A stretch of 64,000 nt of DNA from Cytophagales bacterium (lineage in GTDB: Bacteria; Pseudomonadota; Gammaproteobacteria; Burkholderiales; Burkholderiaceae_C): contig JASGCK010000002.1 of NCBI GenBank assembly GCA_030054145.1, positions 138,031-202,030 of the forward strand, in the 5' to 3' direction. Below are positions 27,764 through 35,968 of the stretch, in pieces. Position numbers and translations under genes: made by a program. Positions within the stretch are counted from its first letter, which is position 1, and each line of letters opens with the position of its first letter. A model generated the notes under the pieces. That model saw only the letters and a program-made list of their open reading frames with translations. It did no database searches and had not been told where the DNA came from.

Positions 27764-28557
27764 AGAGCACCCTCCACATCACGCTAATTGGCTATGGCGC
27801 AATCGCCAAAGCGCTCTGCGTGCGGCTGGCAAATCACAGCCAACTGCGCATCACGCACGTCGTGGTCAGAGCAGAAAAAGTAGGGAGCACGCAATCACAA
27901 CTGCCGGTTGGTTGCCTAGCAGTCAGTCACATCCCGCAAGGCGCGGCGCTGGTTGTGGAGTGCGCGGGGCACTCTGCTCTACGCGAACACGTTTTGCCTG
28001 CGCTGGCTCGTGGTGTGCCATGCGCCATCATGTCAATCGGTGCGTTATCGCAAGCGGGTCTGATCGAAGCCTTATCCCACGCGGCTTCCCAAGGGGGTAC
28101 GCAGCTGCATTTGCTCAGTGGTGCAATCGGTGCAATGGATGCGCTGGCAAGTGCAAAGCTCGCAGGTCTGACGAGCGTGACCTACACAGGACGCAAGCCG
28201 CCACTCGGTTGGAAGGGCACGCCTGCCGAAAGTGTTTGTGATTTAGCCAGTCTCACTGAACCCACGATTCTGTTGCAAGCCACAGCCAGAGAGGCTTCCC
28301 GCTTGTATCCCAAAAACGCCAATGTCGCGGCAACCGTCTCACTGGCAGGATTGGGACTGGATCACACACAGGTCACTTTGATTGCAGATCCGAGCATTGC
28401 CGACAACATTCACGAGGTGGAAGCATCGGGTGCATTTGGCAGCTTCACATTAAAAATGCGCGGCAAACCGCTTGCCGATAATCCCAAAACATCGCTGCTA
28501 ACGGTGCTGTCCGCGTTGCGGTTTTTGGAAAATCAAGTCAATCCCATCACGATATGA
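27760..28557 (+). CDS. L-aspartate dehydrogenase-like NAD(P) oxidoreductase
   Basis: 265 residues: Rossmann fold start LHITLIGYGAIAKAL, then the DUF108 aspartate dehydrogenase domain (LLSGAIGAMDALASAKLAGL and the C-terminal HEVEASGAFGSFTLKMRGKP). NadX-type enzymes interconvert aspartate and iminoaspartate/oxaloacetate; in such clusters the substrate may be a different amino or keto acid. The ATG at 27760 overlaps the preceding stop (ATGA); a frame open upstream from 27589 lies inside the TPP gene and is rejected. Confidence 0.82.
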   Translation: MKSTLHITLIGYGAIAKALCVRLANHSQLRITHVVVRAEKVGSTQSQLPVGCLAVSHIPQGAALVVECAGHSALREHVLPALARGVPCAIMSIGALSQAGLIEALSHAASQGGTQLHLLSGAIGAMDALASAKLAGLTSVTYTGRKPPLGWKGTPAESVCDLASLTEPTILLQATAREASRLYPKNANVAATVSLAGLGLDHTQVTLIADPSIADNIHEVEASGAFGSFTLKMRGKPLADNPKTSLLTVLSALRFLENQVNPITI

Positions 28558-30104
28558 GCGATATGAACAATCCCACTCACATTCAAACCTTGATCGCAGG
28601 TCAGTGGCGCGATGCATCGGGCGATGTGTATTCCACTGAATATCCATTCGATGGCCGCGTCGTTGCAACGCTGCACGCCGCAACGGTTTCGGATGTTGAC
28701 GAAGCCGTCCGCATGGCCGAGGCGGCTCGCTTGCAAAGCGCATGGGCTGATCTGTTGCCACATCAACGTGCCGCTTTTTTGCACGCAATTGCTGCGGGCA
28801 TTCGGGCGCGTAGTGAGGAACTCGCGCAATTGCAAATGTTTGACAACGGCAAGCCCATCACCGAGTGCCGAGGCTTGGTTGCCAGCGCTGCGGGTACGTT
28901 TCAATATTTTGCCGCCGTGGTGGAGACGTTTGAAGATGCAGTTACGCCGCCGCGTGGCGAGTTCATGTCCATCAGCATGCACGAACCGCTAGGCGTGGTG
29001 GGCGCGATTACGCCGTGGAATTCGCCCATCGCATCGGAGGCGCAAAAGCTCGCGCCTGCACTGGCGGCGGGTTGCGCCGTGGTCATCAAACCCGCCGAGA
29101 TCACCCCGCGCATGGCGATTGAACTGGCTCGCATCATCGACGCGGCTGGCGTGGGCATGGGCGCAGGCGGCGCGGATATCCCCAAAGCTTTGGTGAGCGT
29201 CCTGCCTGGCAAGGGCGGCGTGGTGGGCGATGCGCTGGTGCGCCATCCGCTCATTCGCCGCATCGCCTTCACAGGCGGCACAACCGTTGGCAAAGGGATT
29301 GCCACATTAGCGGCGGAAAAATTGATGCCCGTGTCGCTGGAATTGGGCGGCAAATCGCCCACCATCGTGTGCGCGGATGCCGACCTTGAGCACGCCGTTG
29401 CAGGCGTGCTCTATGGCATCTTTAGCTCCTCGGGCGAGAGCTGCATTGCGGGCTCGCGCTGCTTTGTTCACGCATCCGTTTACGACGCATTCAAAGCGCG
29501 ATTGGTCTCGGGTGCGAAGGCGCTGCGCGTGGGCAATCCCGCATCCACCAACACGCAAATGGGGCCACTGATTAGCGCCGCGCACCGCAACGCGGTTGAG
29601 CGCTATGTCGCGCTGGGATTGTCCGAGGGCGGTAAGCTGCTTTGCGGCGGAGCACGTCCTGCAAGGCTTGCAGAGCAGGATGTCTCGAACGCCAATACCG
29701 ACGTGGCCTGCGAGCAAGGCTACTATTACTTACCCACGATTTTTGAAGGCCTCTCCAACACTGCGACACTGTGCCGCGAAGAGATTTTTGGCCCCGTGCT
29801 GGCACTCATTCCCTACGCAGACGATGCTGACCTAATCGCCCAATGCAACGACAACGACTACGGACTGGCCAGTGGCATTTGGACAAAGGATTATCAGCAC
29901 GCCCTGAAGCTGGGCAAAGCTTTGCAGACAGGCACCGTGTGGATTAACACCTACAAAGTCTTCAGCATTGCCACGGCATTTGGCGGTGTTAAAAACAGTG
30001 GCATGGGACGCGAAAAAGGTTACGCCTCGATCATGGCATACATGACACAAAAGAGTTTTTACTGGGGCTTGAGCAAGCAGCCCAATCCGTGGAGCAGATC
30101 ATGA
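28554..30104 (+). CDS. Aldehyde dehydrogenase
   Basis: 516 residues of the NAD(P)-dependent ALDH superfamily (betaine-aldehyde/HMSD-like branch). Motifs: ITPWNSPI, VIKPAEITPR (cofactor), ELGGKSPTIV with the general-base Glu, and SSGESCIAGSRC with the catalytic Cys (usual form GQxCxA). FGPVLALIPYADDADLI and NTYKVFS follow. It is not the PaaZ/BoxD-like type, so it should not be taken as the missing boxD. Overlaps aspartate-dehydrogenase-like stop (ATGA); overlaps the VOC gene at its own stop. Confidence 0.88.
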   Translation: MSDMNNPTHIQTLIAGQWRDASGDVYSTEYPFDGRVVATLHAATVSDVDEAVRMAEAARLQSAWADLLPHQRAAFLHAIAAGIRARSEELAQLQMFDNGKPITECRGLVASAAGTFQYFAAVVETFEDAVTPPRGEFMSISMHEPLGVVGAITPWNSPIASEAQKLAPALAAGCAVVIKPAEITPRMAIELARIIDAAGVGMGAGGADIPKALVSVLPGKGGVVGDALVRHPLIRRIAFTGGTTVGKGIATLAAEKLMPVSLELGGKSPTIVCADADLEHAVAGVLYGIFSSSGESCIAGSRCFVHASVYDAFKARLVSGAKALRVGNPASTNTQMGPLISAAHRNAVERYVALGLSEGGKLLCGGARPARLAEQDVSNANTDVACEQGYYYLPTIFEGLSNTATLCREEIFGPVLALIPYADDADLIAQCNDNDYGLASGIWTKDYQHALKLGKALQTGTVWINTYKVFSIATAFGGVKNSGMGREKGYASIMAYMTQKSFYWGLSKQPNPWSRS

Positions 30105-31024
30105 TTGAAGGTATCGACAGCATCACATACAGCACCGATGGCTCGGCTGAGAACTGGGCGGTGTCCAAGCAATTCTTTTTAGATTGGGGTCTCGTGCTGG
30201 TCACCGAATCCAGTCATCAACTCGTTTTTGAAACCCTGAACGGTGCGCAAGTTGTGCTGCTCGCTCCCCATCACCCCGCACTGGCTGGCACGACTGCGAT
30301 GGAAGCAGGCGCGACCTTGCGCGAAGTGGTGTGGGGTGTTACCGATGCGGATTTTCTCCAAACCTTGCCGGTCGAAAGCCTTGACCCACATGGGCTGCGC
30401 GTGAAGTTTCAACTCAGTCAAAAACGCGCCATCGCCCTGCAAGGCTCGCCCAGCAATACGTGGGGCGATGTGCGGCGTGTGGATAGGCCCACGCCCGTCT
30501 ACGAACGCGCGACACCGATTGAAATTGGGCACGTGGTTTTGTTTACCGATTGCCTGGTCGATGCAGTGGCGTTTTACGAGCGCCTAGGCTTTACGGTGAG
30601 CGACCAATATCCGAATCGGGGGGTGTTTTTGCGCTGCGCCAAAACAGGTGGCCATCACGATTTGTTTTTGCTGCAACTACCCACCAAGACCAAAGGTGTC
30701 AATCACGTGGCATTTACGGTGCGCGATATTCACGAGGTGTTTGGTGGTGGACTGGCCATGAGTCGCGCGGGTTGGAAGACGCAGCTCGGCCCTGGTCGTC
30801 ACCCGATATCGAGCGCGTACTTTTGGTACTTTGAGTGTCCCGTCGGTGGTCTCATCGAATACAACGCGGACGAAGATCACCTCACCGAAGCATGGCAAGC
30901 ACGCGAGTTTGAACCCAGTCCCACGCGCTTTGCCGAATGGGCGATTGAGGGCGGTATAGACGGTGTCACGCGCCGCCAACCCAAGGCAGAGGCGGGCGGC
31001 ACATTTTTAACGCAGAAGCGATGA
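30101..31024 (+). CDS. VOC family protein, extradiol dioxygenase-like
   Basis: 308 residues with two VOC (glyoxalase/bleomycin/dioxygenase) modules, as in type I extradiol dioxygenases. The second module has His144 (EIGHVVLF), His202 (GVNHVAFTV) and Glu253 (LIEYNADE), the 2-His-1-Glu set that binds Fe(II). The first module has lost those residues, as in true extradiol enzymes. Start ATG at 30101 overlaps the ALDH stop (ATGA). Probably cleaves a catechol-type or similar intermediate, but VOC folds are also isomerases. Confidence 0.83.
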   Translation: MIEGIDSITYSTDGSAENWAVSKQFFLDWGLVLVTESSHQLVFETLNGAQVVLLAPHHPALAGTTAMEAGATLREVVWGVTDADFLQTLPVESLDPHGLRVKFQLSQKRAIALQGSPSNTWGDVRRVDRPTPVYERATPIEIGHVVLFTDCLVDAVAFYERLGFTVSDQYPNRGVFLRCAKTGGHHDLFLLQLPTKTKGVNHVAFTVRDIHEVFGGGLAMSRAGWKTQLGPGRHPISSAYFWYFECPVGGLIEYNADEDHLTEAWQAREFEPSPTRFAEWAIEGGIDGVTRRQPKAEAGGTFLTQKR

Positions 31025-31053
31025 AGCATCGAATGATTAAAACGGAGTCAATC

Positions 31054-32337
31054 ATGGATAGATTTTTAAACCCACATCAAGCACAGCGCCGTGCGCCAAC
31101 GTCCTTTGAAGATTTGCTGGGCGATGCTATTGAGCGAGGCTTTGCGGCGGAGCATTGGGAGCTAGAGGCGCTGGTCAATTATTTAAATGCCTCTGGTGTG
31201 CAGGCCATGTCAGGCAAGCCTTGGACGAGCGAGTCTTTCGCAAGCTATATGGAGCAAGGCGCGCGGGATGATGCGTATGCAAATATCGCCACGCCCTATG
31301 TTGTCCCCGCACTGCCGCCTGCATCGTCCAAACACCCTGACCCCCAATCAGTCGATGCCGTTTTGCGGCAGGGATTAAAGAATCTTTGGTATCCGATTTG
31401 CCCCAGCGATTTTGTGACAGACAAACCGCAAGCTGTGCGTCGATTGGGTTTGCGCTTAGCCATCTGGCGTGATGGCGAAGGTCATGCGCACGCCATAGAA
31501 GACCACTGCCCGCATCGCGGTGCGCCGCTGTCGCAAGGCGTGAATCTGGGCGATCGCTTGGCTTGTCCGTATCACGGCGTAGAAGTGCGCTGCGACGGCA
31601 TGGTGACCAAGGTGCCCGCTAGTCCTGGTTGTCCGCTAGAGAACAAACGTGCGACCAAGTCTTTTCATGTCCAAGAGGTCGCTGGCGCTGTGTGGCTGTA
31701 CAACTCGTCCGCCTACGTAGACATCCCGCCGCCATTAGCTTTGCCGCCCGAGCTGACAGATGATGCCACTTTTGGAAAATTCATGTGCTACGCCGAATGG
31801 AAGGGCGACTATCGCTACGTGATTGACAATGTGCTTGACCCTATGCACGGCACGTTTTTGCATAAGCAGTCGCATTCGATGAGTGAGGGCGACGTTCATG
31901 CCAAGTTTGACATTCGCGAAACCGAGCACGGCTTCGTGTTTGAAAAAGCAGGTCAGCGCGATGTGAACTTCGATTGGACCGAGTGGGCAGATACGGGTAC
32001 CCATTGGATGCGGCTTGCTATTCCTTATCCCAAAACAGGCGGCCCAGGCGGTAGCTTCACCATCATCGGCAGTTACACACCGATTACCGAGGCGTTGTCC
32101 GCCGTCTTCTTTTGGCGTGTGCGTCGCGTCCAAGGCTGGCAGCGTCACGTGTGGCAGTTCCTGTATCGCAACCGACTAGAGGCGCGGCATTGGACAGTGC
32201 TAGAGCAAGACCGCGTGATGATGGAGGCGATGGAGCCTGATGCGAAAGATCGCGAGCAACTCTACGCGCACGATGCAGGTGTGGTGCGCATTCGGCGCGT
32301 GATGGCGGGTTTGGCAAAAAAGGAACTAGCCAATTAA
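31054..32337 (+). CDS. Rieske non-heme iron oxygenase alpha subunit with N-terminal HTH-like extension
   Basis: 427 residues from the ATG at 31054 (GGAG six bases before it); an ATG at 31021 overlapping the VOC stop would add 11 residues. Rieske cluster: Cys152-x-His154 (DHCPHRG) and Cys171-x2-His174 (CPYHGV). Mononuclear iron histidines 265 and 270 (LDPMHGTFLH), Asp nearby in the C-terminal half (DRVMMEAMEPDA). The first 100 residues are extra: FEDLLGDAIERGFAAEHW and ALVNYLNASGVQAMSGKPW resemble the recombinase-type helix-turn-helix small proteins often found beside such oxygenases. Last gene of the rightward unit. Confidence 0.85.
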   Translation: MDRFLNPHQAQRRAPTSFEDLLGDAIERGFAAEHWELEALVNYLNASGVQAMSGKPWTSESFASYMEQGARDDAYANIATPYVVPALPPASSKHPDPQSVDAVLRQGLKNLWYPICPSDFVTDKPQAVRRLGLRLAIWRDGEGHAHAIEDHCPHRGAPLSQGVNLGDRLACPYHGVEVRCDGMVTKVPASPGCPLENKRATKSFHVQEVAGAVWLYNSSAYVDIPPPLALPPELTDDATFGKFMCYAEWKGDYRYVIDNVLDPMHGTFLHKQSHSMSEGDVHAKFDIRETEHGFVFEKAGQRDVNFDWTEWADTGTHWMRLAIPYPKTGGPGGSFTIIGSYTPITEALSAVFFWRVRRVQGWQRHVWQFLYRNRLEARHWTVLEQDRVMMEAMEPDAKDREQLYAHDAGVVRIRRVMAGLAKKELAN

Positions 32338-33141
32338 TTTCACCAGCTCATCAATCATGTGAGCGGTCTCTAACGGTCGCTCCATCGGGAAGAGATGCGG
32401 TCCTTCCACGCGGCGCAGCGTGTTACCTGCTCGTGCTGCTACAAGTTTTTCTGTGCCGCCCAATCCTATTGCCGCCAGCTCGCGCGAGTGCAAACCGCCG
32501 ACAAAATGGAACGGACATTGCAGCGGATGCTTGCGCAGCATCGCCATCACGTTGTCGGGGAAGTATGCGTAAAACTTGGCTTCAATTTCGCGCTTAAATT
32601 TCAACGTCCGCTTGCCATCTGCGGTAGCAACCGTTCCCAATTCGGCGTAGTCACGCAGCACGCGTTCATCCCAATTTTTGAAAGCGCGTTTATGCTTTAA
32701 ATGAGCAATGACGTGATCCACGCTATCCCACGTCGTGCGCCTGCGCAGTGCCACAGACGCGGGGGGACGTTTCATGGTTTTGCCAAATAGCTTGGCAAGC
32801 TTCATGCCCCAAGATTTCCAGCCATAAATAACGAAAGAATCCATCATGATCAAACCGCGTGCCAGCTCGGGGCTTTGCGATGCCAGCATCAGGCTAGCCG
32901 CACCACCCAGCGAGTGGCCAATCAAAATGGGCGTTTGCGCATGCTGGGCTTTGATGCCCACCACAAACTCACGCAACTCTTTCACGCTATGCGGCCAGTT
33001 ATTGGTGACGGGATACTTAGGGTTGTGACCAAGTTGATCGATGGCTTCAACCGTATGACCAAGCCTTCGCAACTCCTCAAACATCACACGATAGGTAGAA
33101 GCGCCAAAACTATTGGCATGAGAGAAAACGATTAATGACAT
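32326..33141 (-). CDS. Alpha/beta hydrolase
   Basis: 272 residues, start at 33141 (SLIVFSHANSFGAST; alternatives 33159 and 33180). Nucleophile Ser in LIGHSLGGAASL, acid and His in the C-terminal half (RVEGPHLFPMERP). Typical of esterase/thioesterase/C-C hydrolase enzymes. Encoded opposite to the Rieske gene and overlapping its last 12 bp, and divergent from acetoacetyl-CoA synthetase with only 28 bp between. Confidence 0.8.
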   Translation of the reverse strand: MSLIVFSHANSFGASTYRVMFEELRRLGHTVEAIDQLGHNPKYPVTNNWPHSVKELREFVVGIKAQHAQTPILIGHSLGGAASLMLASQSPELARGLIMMDSFVIYGWKSWGMKLAKLFGKTMKRPPASVALRRRTTWDSVDHVIAHLKHKRAFKNWDERVLRDYAELGTVATADGKRTLKFKREIEAKFYAYFPDNVMAMLRKHPLQCPFHFVGGLHSRELAAIGLGGTEKLVAARAGNTLRRVEGPHLFPMERPLETAHMIDELVKLIG

Positions 33142-33169
33142 ACGCTCTATTTTCGCCATAATTCTGAAG

Positions 33170-35326
33170 ATGAAGATCACACCTGCCCCCTACATTCCAC
33201 AAATTCGTCTCTACACCGAGTGGCTTGCGATTGAGCGCAAATTGCACTTCGATTCTTACGCTGCACTTTGGCGTTGGTCCACCACGGATGTGGCTGCGTT
33301 TTGGCAATCGATTTGGGATTACTTCGAGATCGAATCGCCGACACCGCACAGCACCGTCTTGATTGATCGGGGGATGCCTGATTGCACGTGGTTTCCAGGC
33401 GCACAGGTCAACTACGCCGCGCAAGTTTTTAGGCACGTGGACGCGGCGCACGCGGCTGGCTTTTTAGCCATCGTTGCCGAAAACGAGCAAGGCGTGATCC
33501 GCGAGATCACCTGGCCTGAGCTGCGCCGCCAAGTGGCATCGTTGGCACTGCATTTAACAGCGCTTGGCGTAGAGCGCGGTGATCGCGTGGCAGCGTATAT
33601 GCCCAATATCCCCGAGACCATCATCGCCGCCCTTGCCTGCTTTTCTATTGGTGCGGTGTGGAGCGTGTGCGCACCCGACATGGGCACGGCCGCCGTACTG
33701 GATCGCTTTTCGCAAATCACACCCAAGGTGTTCATTGGCGTGGACGGCGTGTTCTACGGCGGCAAAGCCATGGACAGAAGTGTGATCATCGAAGAGTTGC
33801 AAACCGCATTGCCCAGCGTGCAAAACGTTGTGGTACTCGCAACGCCTTACTCGGCAAGACCTGCGCAGGTAAGCACTAGGCAGTTTGACTTTGCGGCATT
33901 GACTCAAAAATCAATTGCACAGACCGCCCGTTTTCAACCCGAATGGCTGCCTTACGCGCATCCACTGTGGATTGTGTACTCCAGCGGCACAACGGGGCTG
34001 CCCAAGCCTATCGTGCATGGACACGGCGGCATCATCACAGTGATGATGGCGCACAAGGTGCTAGGCAACGACATAGGTGCAAGCTATGCCACCAACTCGT
34101 GGGGTGAACGCTTCCACTGGTATAGCTCCACAGGCTGGGTCATGTGGAATGCGCAAATGAGCGGCCTGGCCAACGGCACCACCATTTGCATTTACGACGG
34201 CAACCCCAGCGGATCCAAAGAGCACGTTGATTGGAGTGTGCTGTGGCGCTTTGCCGCAAGACACCAAGTCACGTTCTTTGGTGCGGGCGCGGCGTTTTTT
34301 ACCAACTGTATGAAGGCAGGATTAGATCTGGCAAGTTGCGGCGATCTCAGCCTTGTGCGAGCGCTCGGTTGCACGGGATCGCCCTTACCTGCGGATGTGC
34401 AGCAGTGGGGGACAGAAGCGTTTCGATCGGTTCGCCCTAAAAACTCCGTTCTCCCTAAAAACTCCGTTCGCCCTGAGCCTGTCGAAGGGCTTTCAAGCGC
34501 AGAACTTCGACAAGCTCAGTCCGAACAGAATGGTGAATCACGCGAACAGGTGGACGATATTTGGTGGTGCAACATCAGCGGTGGAACTGATTTTTGCGGC
34601 GCCTTTATCGGCGGCAACCGCGAGCTGCCCAGCGTACCAGGACAAATGCAAACAAGGCTGCTGGGCTGCGCGGTAGAAGCTTGGAATGAAGATGGACAAC
34701 CCGTCATTGATGAAGTCGGTGAGCTGGTCTGCACAGAACCCATTCCATCCATGCCGCTCTACTTTTGGAACGACCAGGGCAACGCGCGTTACATCTCCAG
34801 TTATTTTGATATGTACAGCAAAGTCACCCCAGACGGCAAGCGCAGCCCTGTTTGGCGGCATGGTGATTGGCTAAAAATTGGCACGGGTGGTGGCTGCATC
34901 ATTTACGGACGATCCGATGCCACGATTAATCGCTTTGGTCTGCGCATGGGCACGAGCGAAATTTATAGCGCCGTGGAAGCGCTACCCCAAGTGCTGGACA
35001 GCATGGTGGTAGATTTGGAGTATTTGGGACGAGACAGCTATATGCCACTGTTTGTGGTGCTGCGCGAAGGCATTGTTCTGGATGCCGCGCTGCGCAAGGC
35101 TTTGGAGGGCGCGATCCGCGTGGCACTGTCCCCGCGCTTTGTGCCAAACGATATCTTTCAAGTGCCAGAAATTCCGCGCACCTTAAGCGGCAAAAAACAA
35201 GAGCTTCCGATTAAGAAGCTCTTGCTGGGTCAACCACTTGATAAAGTCATTAACAAAGACGCCATGGCGAATCCAGCCTGCCTGGATTGGTACGTGGCGT
35301 TTGCGAAACAGCGCTCAGCGAATTAA
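33170..35326 (+). CDS. Acetoacetyl-CoA synthetase with in-frame insert
   Basis: AMP-forming acyl-CoA synthetase of the acetoacetate type, 718 residues against about 650 in the family. Motifs: YSSGTTGLPKPIVHGHGG, the HWYSSTGWVMWN stretch, YGRSDATINRFGLRMGTSEIY and the C-terminal catalytic Lys in RTLSGKKQELPIKK. Residues about 422-453 come from a palindromic-element insertion (see 34430-34527) in a surface region before WWCNISGGTDFCGAF. It activates acetoacetate or a related keto acid for CoA-dependent metabolism. Stop overlaps the next convergent gene by 4 bp. Confidence 0.9.
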   Translation: MKITPAPYIPQIRLYTEWLAIERKLHFDSYAALWRWSTTDVAAFWQSIWDYFEIESPTPHSTVLIDRGMPDCTWFPGAQVNYAAQVFRHVDAAHAAGFLAIVAENEQGVIREITWPELRRQVASLALHLTALGVERGDRVAAYMPNIPETIIAALACFSIGAVWSVCAPDMGTAAVLDRFSQITPKVFIGVDGVFYGGKAMDRSVIIEELQTALPSVQNVVVLATPYSARPAQVSTRQFDFAALTQKSIAQTARFQPEWLPYAHPLWIVYSSGTTGLPKPIVHGHGGIITVMMAHKVLGNDIGASYATNSWGERFHWYSSTGWVMWNAQMSGLANGTTICIYDGNPSGSKEHVDWSVLWRFAARHQVTFFGAGAAFFTNCMKAGLDLASCGDLSLVRALGCTGSPLPADVQQWGTEAFRSVRPKNSVLPKNSVRPEPVEGLSSAELRQAQSEQNGESREQVDDIWWCNISGGTDFCGAFIGGNRELPSVPGQMQTRLLGCAVEAWNEDGQPVIDEVGELVCTEPIPSMPLYFWNDQGNARYISSYFDMYSKVTPDGKRSPVWRHGDWLKIGTGGGCIIYGRSDATINRFGLRMGTSEIYSAVEALPQVLDSMVVDLEYLGRDSYMPLFVVLREGIVLDAALRKALEGAIRVALSPRFVPNDIFQVPEIPRTLSGKKQELPIKKLLLGQPLDKVINKDAMANPACLDWYVAFAKQRSAN
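34430..34527 (+). repeat. Palindromic element with partial tandem arm, inside acetoacetyl-CoA synthetase gene
   Basis: Arms at 34465-34488 (ccgttcgccCTGAGCCTGTCGAAg) and 34504-34527 (cTTCGACAAGCTCAGtccgaacag). Before it the start of the left arm is repeated about twice as a 20-bp unit (CCGTTCTCCCTAAAAACT type). In frame: it encodes the peptide VRPEPVEG...LRQAQSEQ. Confidence 0.85.
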
Positions 35327-35775
35327 GCCGACGCTGCTGGATTTGCAGGAGTTGTAATTCCAGAACCCGTCGGGACGGTTGTCGTTGTGCCACCAGTCGA
35401 AGTACCACCGCCTGTGGTTCCCCCTGTCGTTCCCCCTGTAGTTCCCCCTGTCGTAGTCGTGCCCCCTGTTGACGTTCCACCAGAAGATGTTGTGCCACCG
35501 CCGCAATTAGGACCGCCTGGCACATTCATAGCACCTTGACTATTCCCGTTGCTGTTATTGTTACTACTTGCGCTATTGCTGGACGTTGTATTGCAGCTAT
35601 TTCCGGCAGTTGTGCCTCCAGTCCCTGCGGCTGCCAGCGCCACACCGGCCGTCAAACAAGCCAACACGGCCCAGCTACGTTTAGGTGATCGGTAAGCCTT
35701 CACCGCAGAAAAAACTGCTGCGCAAGCAGCAACCACCGCACCGACATACAAACTCATTGTGTTCAATTCGCTCAT
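35323..35775 (-). CDS. Uncharacterised protein with Gly/Thr-rich repeat tail
   Basis: 150 residues from the ATG at 35775, which has GGAG 6 bp upstream. N-terminal membrane-like segments (LYVGAVVAACAAVFSAV and AVLACLTAGVALAAAG) followed by a low-complexity tail of Asn/Ser, then Gly-Gly-Thr-Thr repeats (12-bp units at about 35395-35470), ending GITTPANPAASA. Looks like a small envelope protein. I do not recognise a family. The longer frame to 35847 has no ribosome binding site. Confidence 0.55.
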   Translation of the reverse strand: MSELNTMSLYVGAVVAACAAVFSAVKAYRSPKRSWAVLACLTAGVALAAAGTGGTTAGNSCNTTSSNSASSNNNSNGNSQGAMNVPGGPNCGGGTTSSGGTSTGGTTTTGGTTGGTTGGTTGGGTSTGGTTTTVPTGSGITTPANPAASA

Positions 35776-35892
35776 GGTGTTCTCCAAAAAAAAAGTTATT
35801 TCAGGTTTGCCAGATGTCATGCTAGCATGAAAACATTCATTTTTCACATATTTTTTAAATATTTCTCACATACCAACACATATCTAACGAAC

Positions 35893-35946
35893 TGCATATC
35901 GCAATATAGTGCATATATTAGATTTTTAAAAGCCATAATTCATGCA
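35893..35946. promoter_or_regulatory. Cluster of TGCA motifs upstream of boxC
   Basis: TGCA at 35893, 35910 and 35943, in an A/T-rich stretch. BzdR/BoxR operators in other bacteria have the form TGCA-N6-TGCA; here the spacing is 13 bp between the first two, so this is only a possible BoxR target. A proper match exists beside boxR (53153-53166). Confidence 0.3.
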
Positions 35947-35968
35947 TAAAAATTCCTAAAGGACTTGC

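Noticed and set aside
28554-30104. Aldehyde dehydrogenase as boxD of the benzoate pathway
   Set aside because: The sequence belongs to the betaine-aldehyde/HMSD-like branch and is coupled to the Rieske/VOC operon, not to box genes.
33996-34030. Acetoacetyl-CoA synthetase as a plain acetyl-CoA synthetase
   Set aside because: N- and C-terminal family sequence (HWYSSTGWVMWN and the C-terminal RTLSGKKQELPIKK) fit the acetoacetate branch better.
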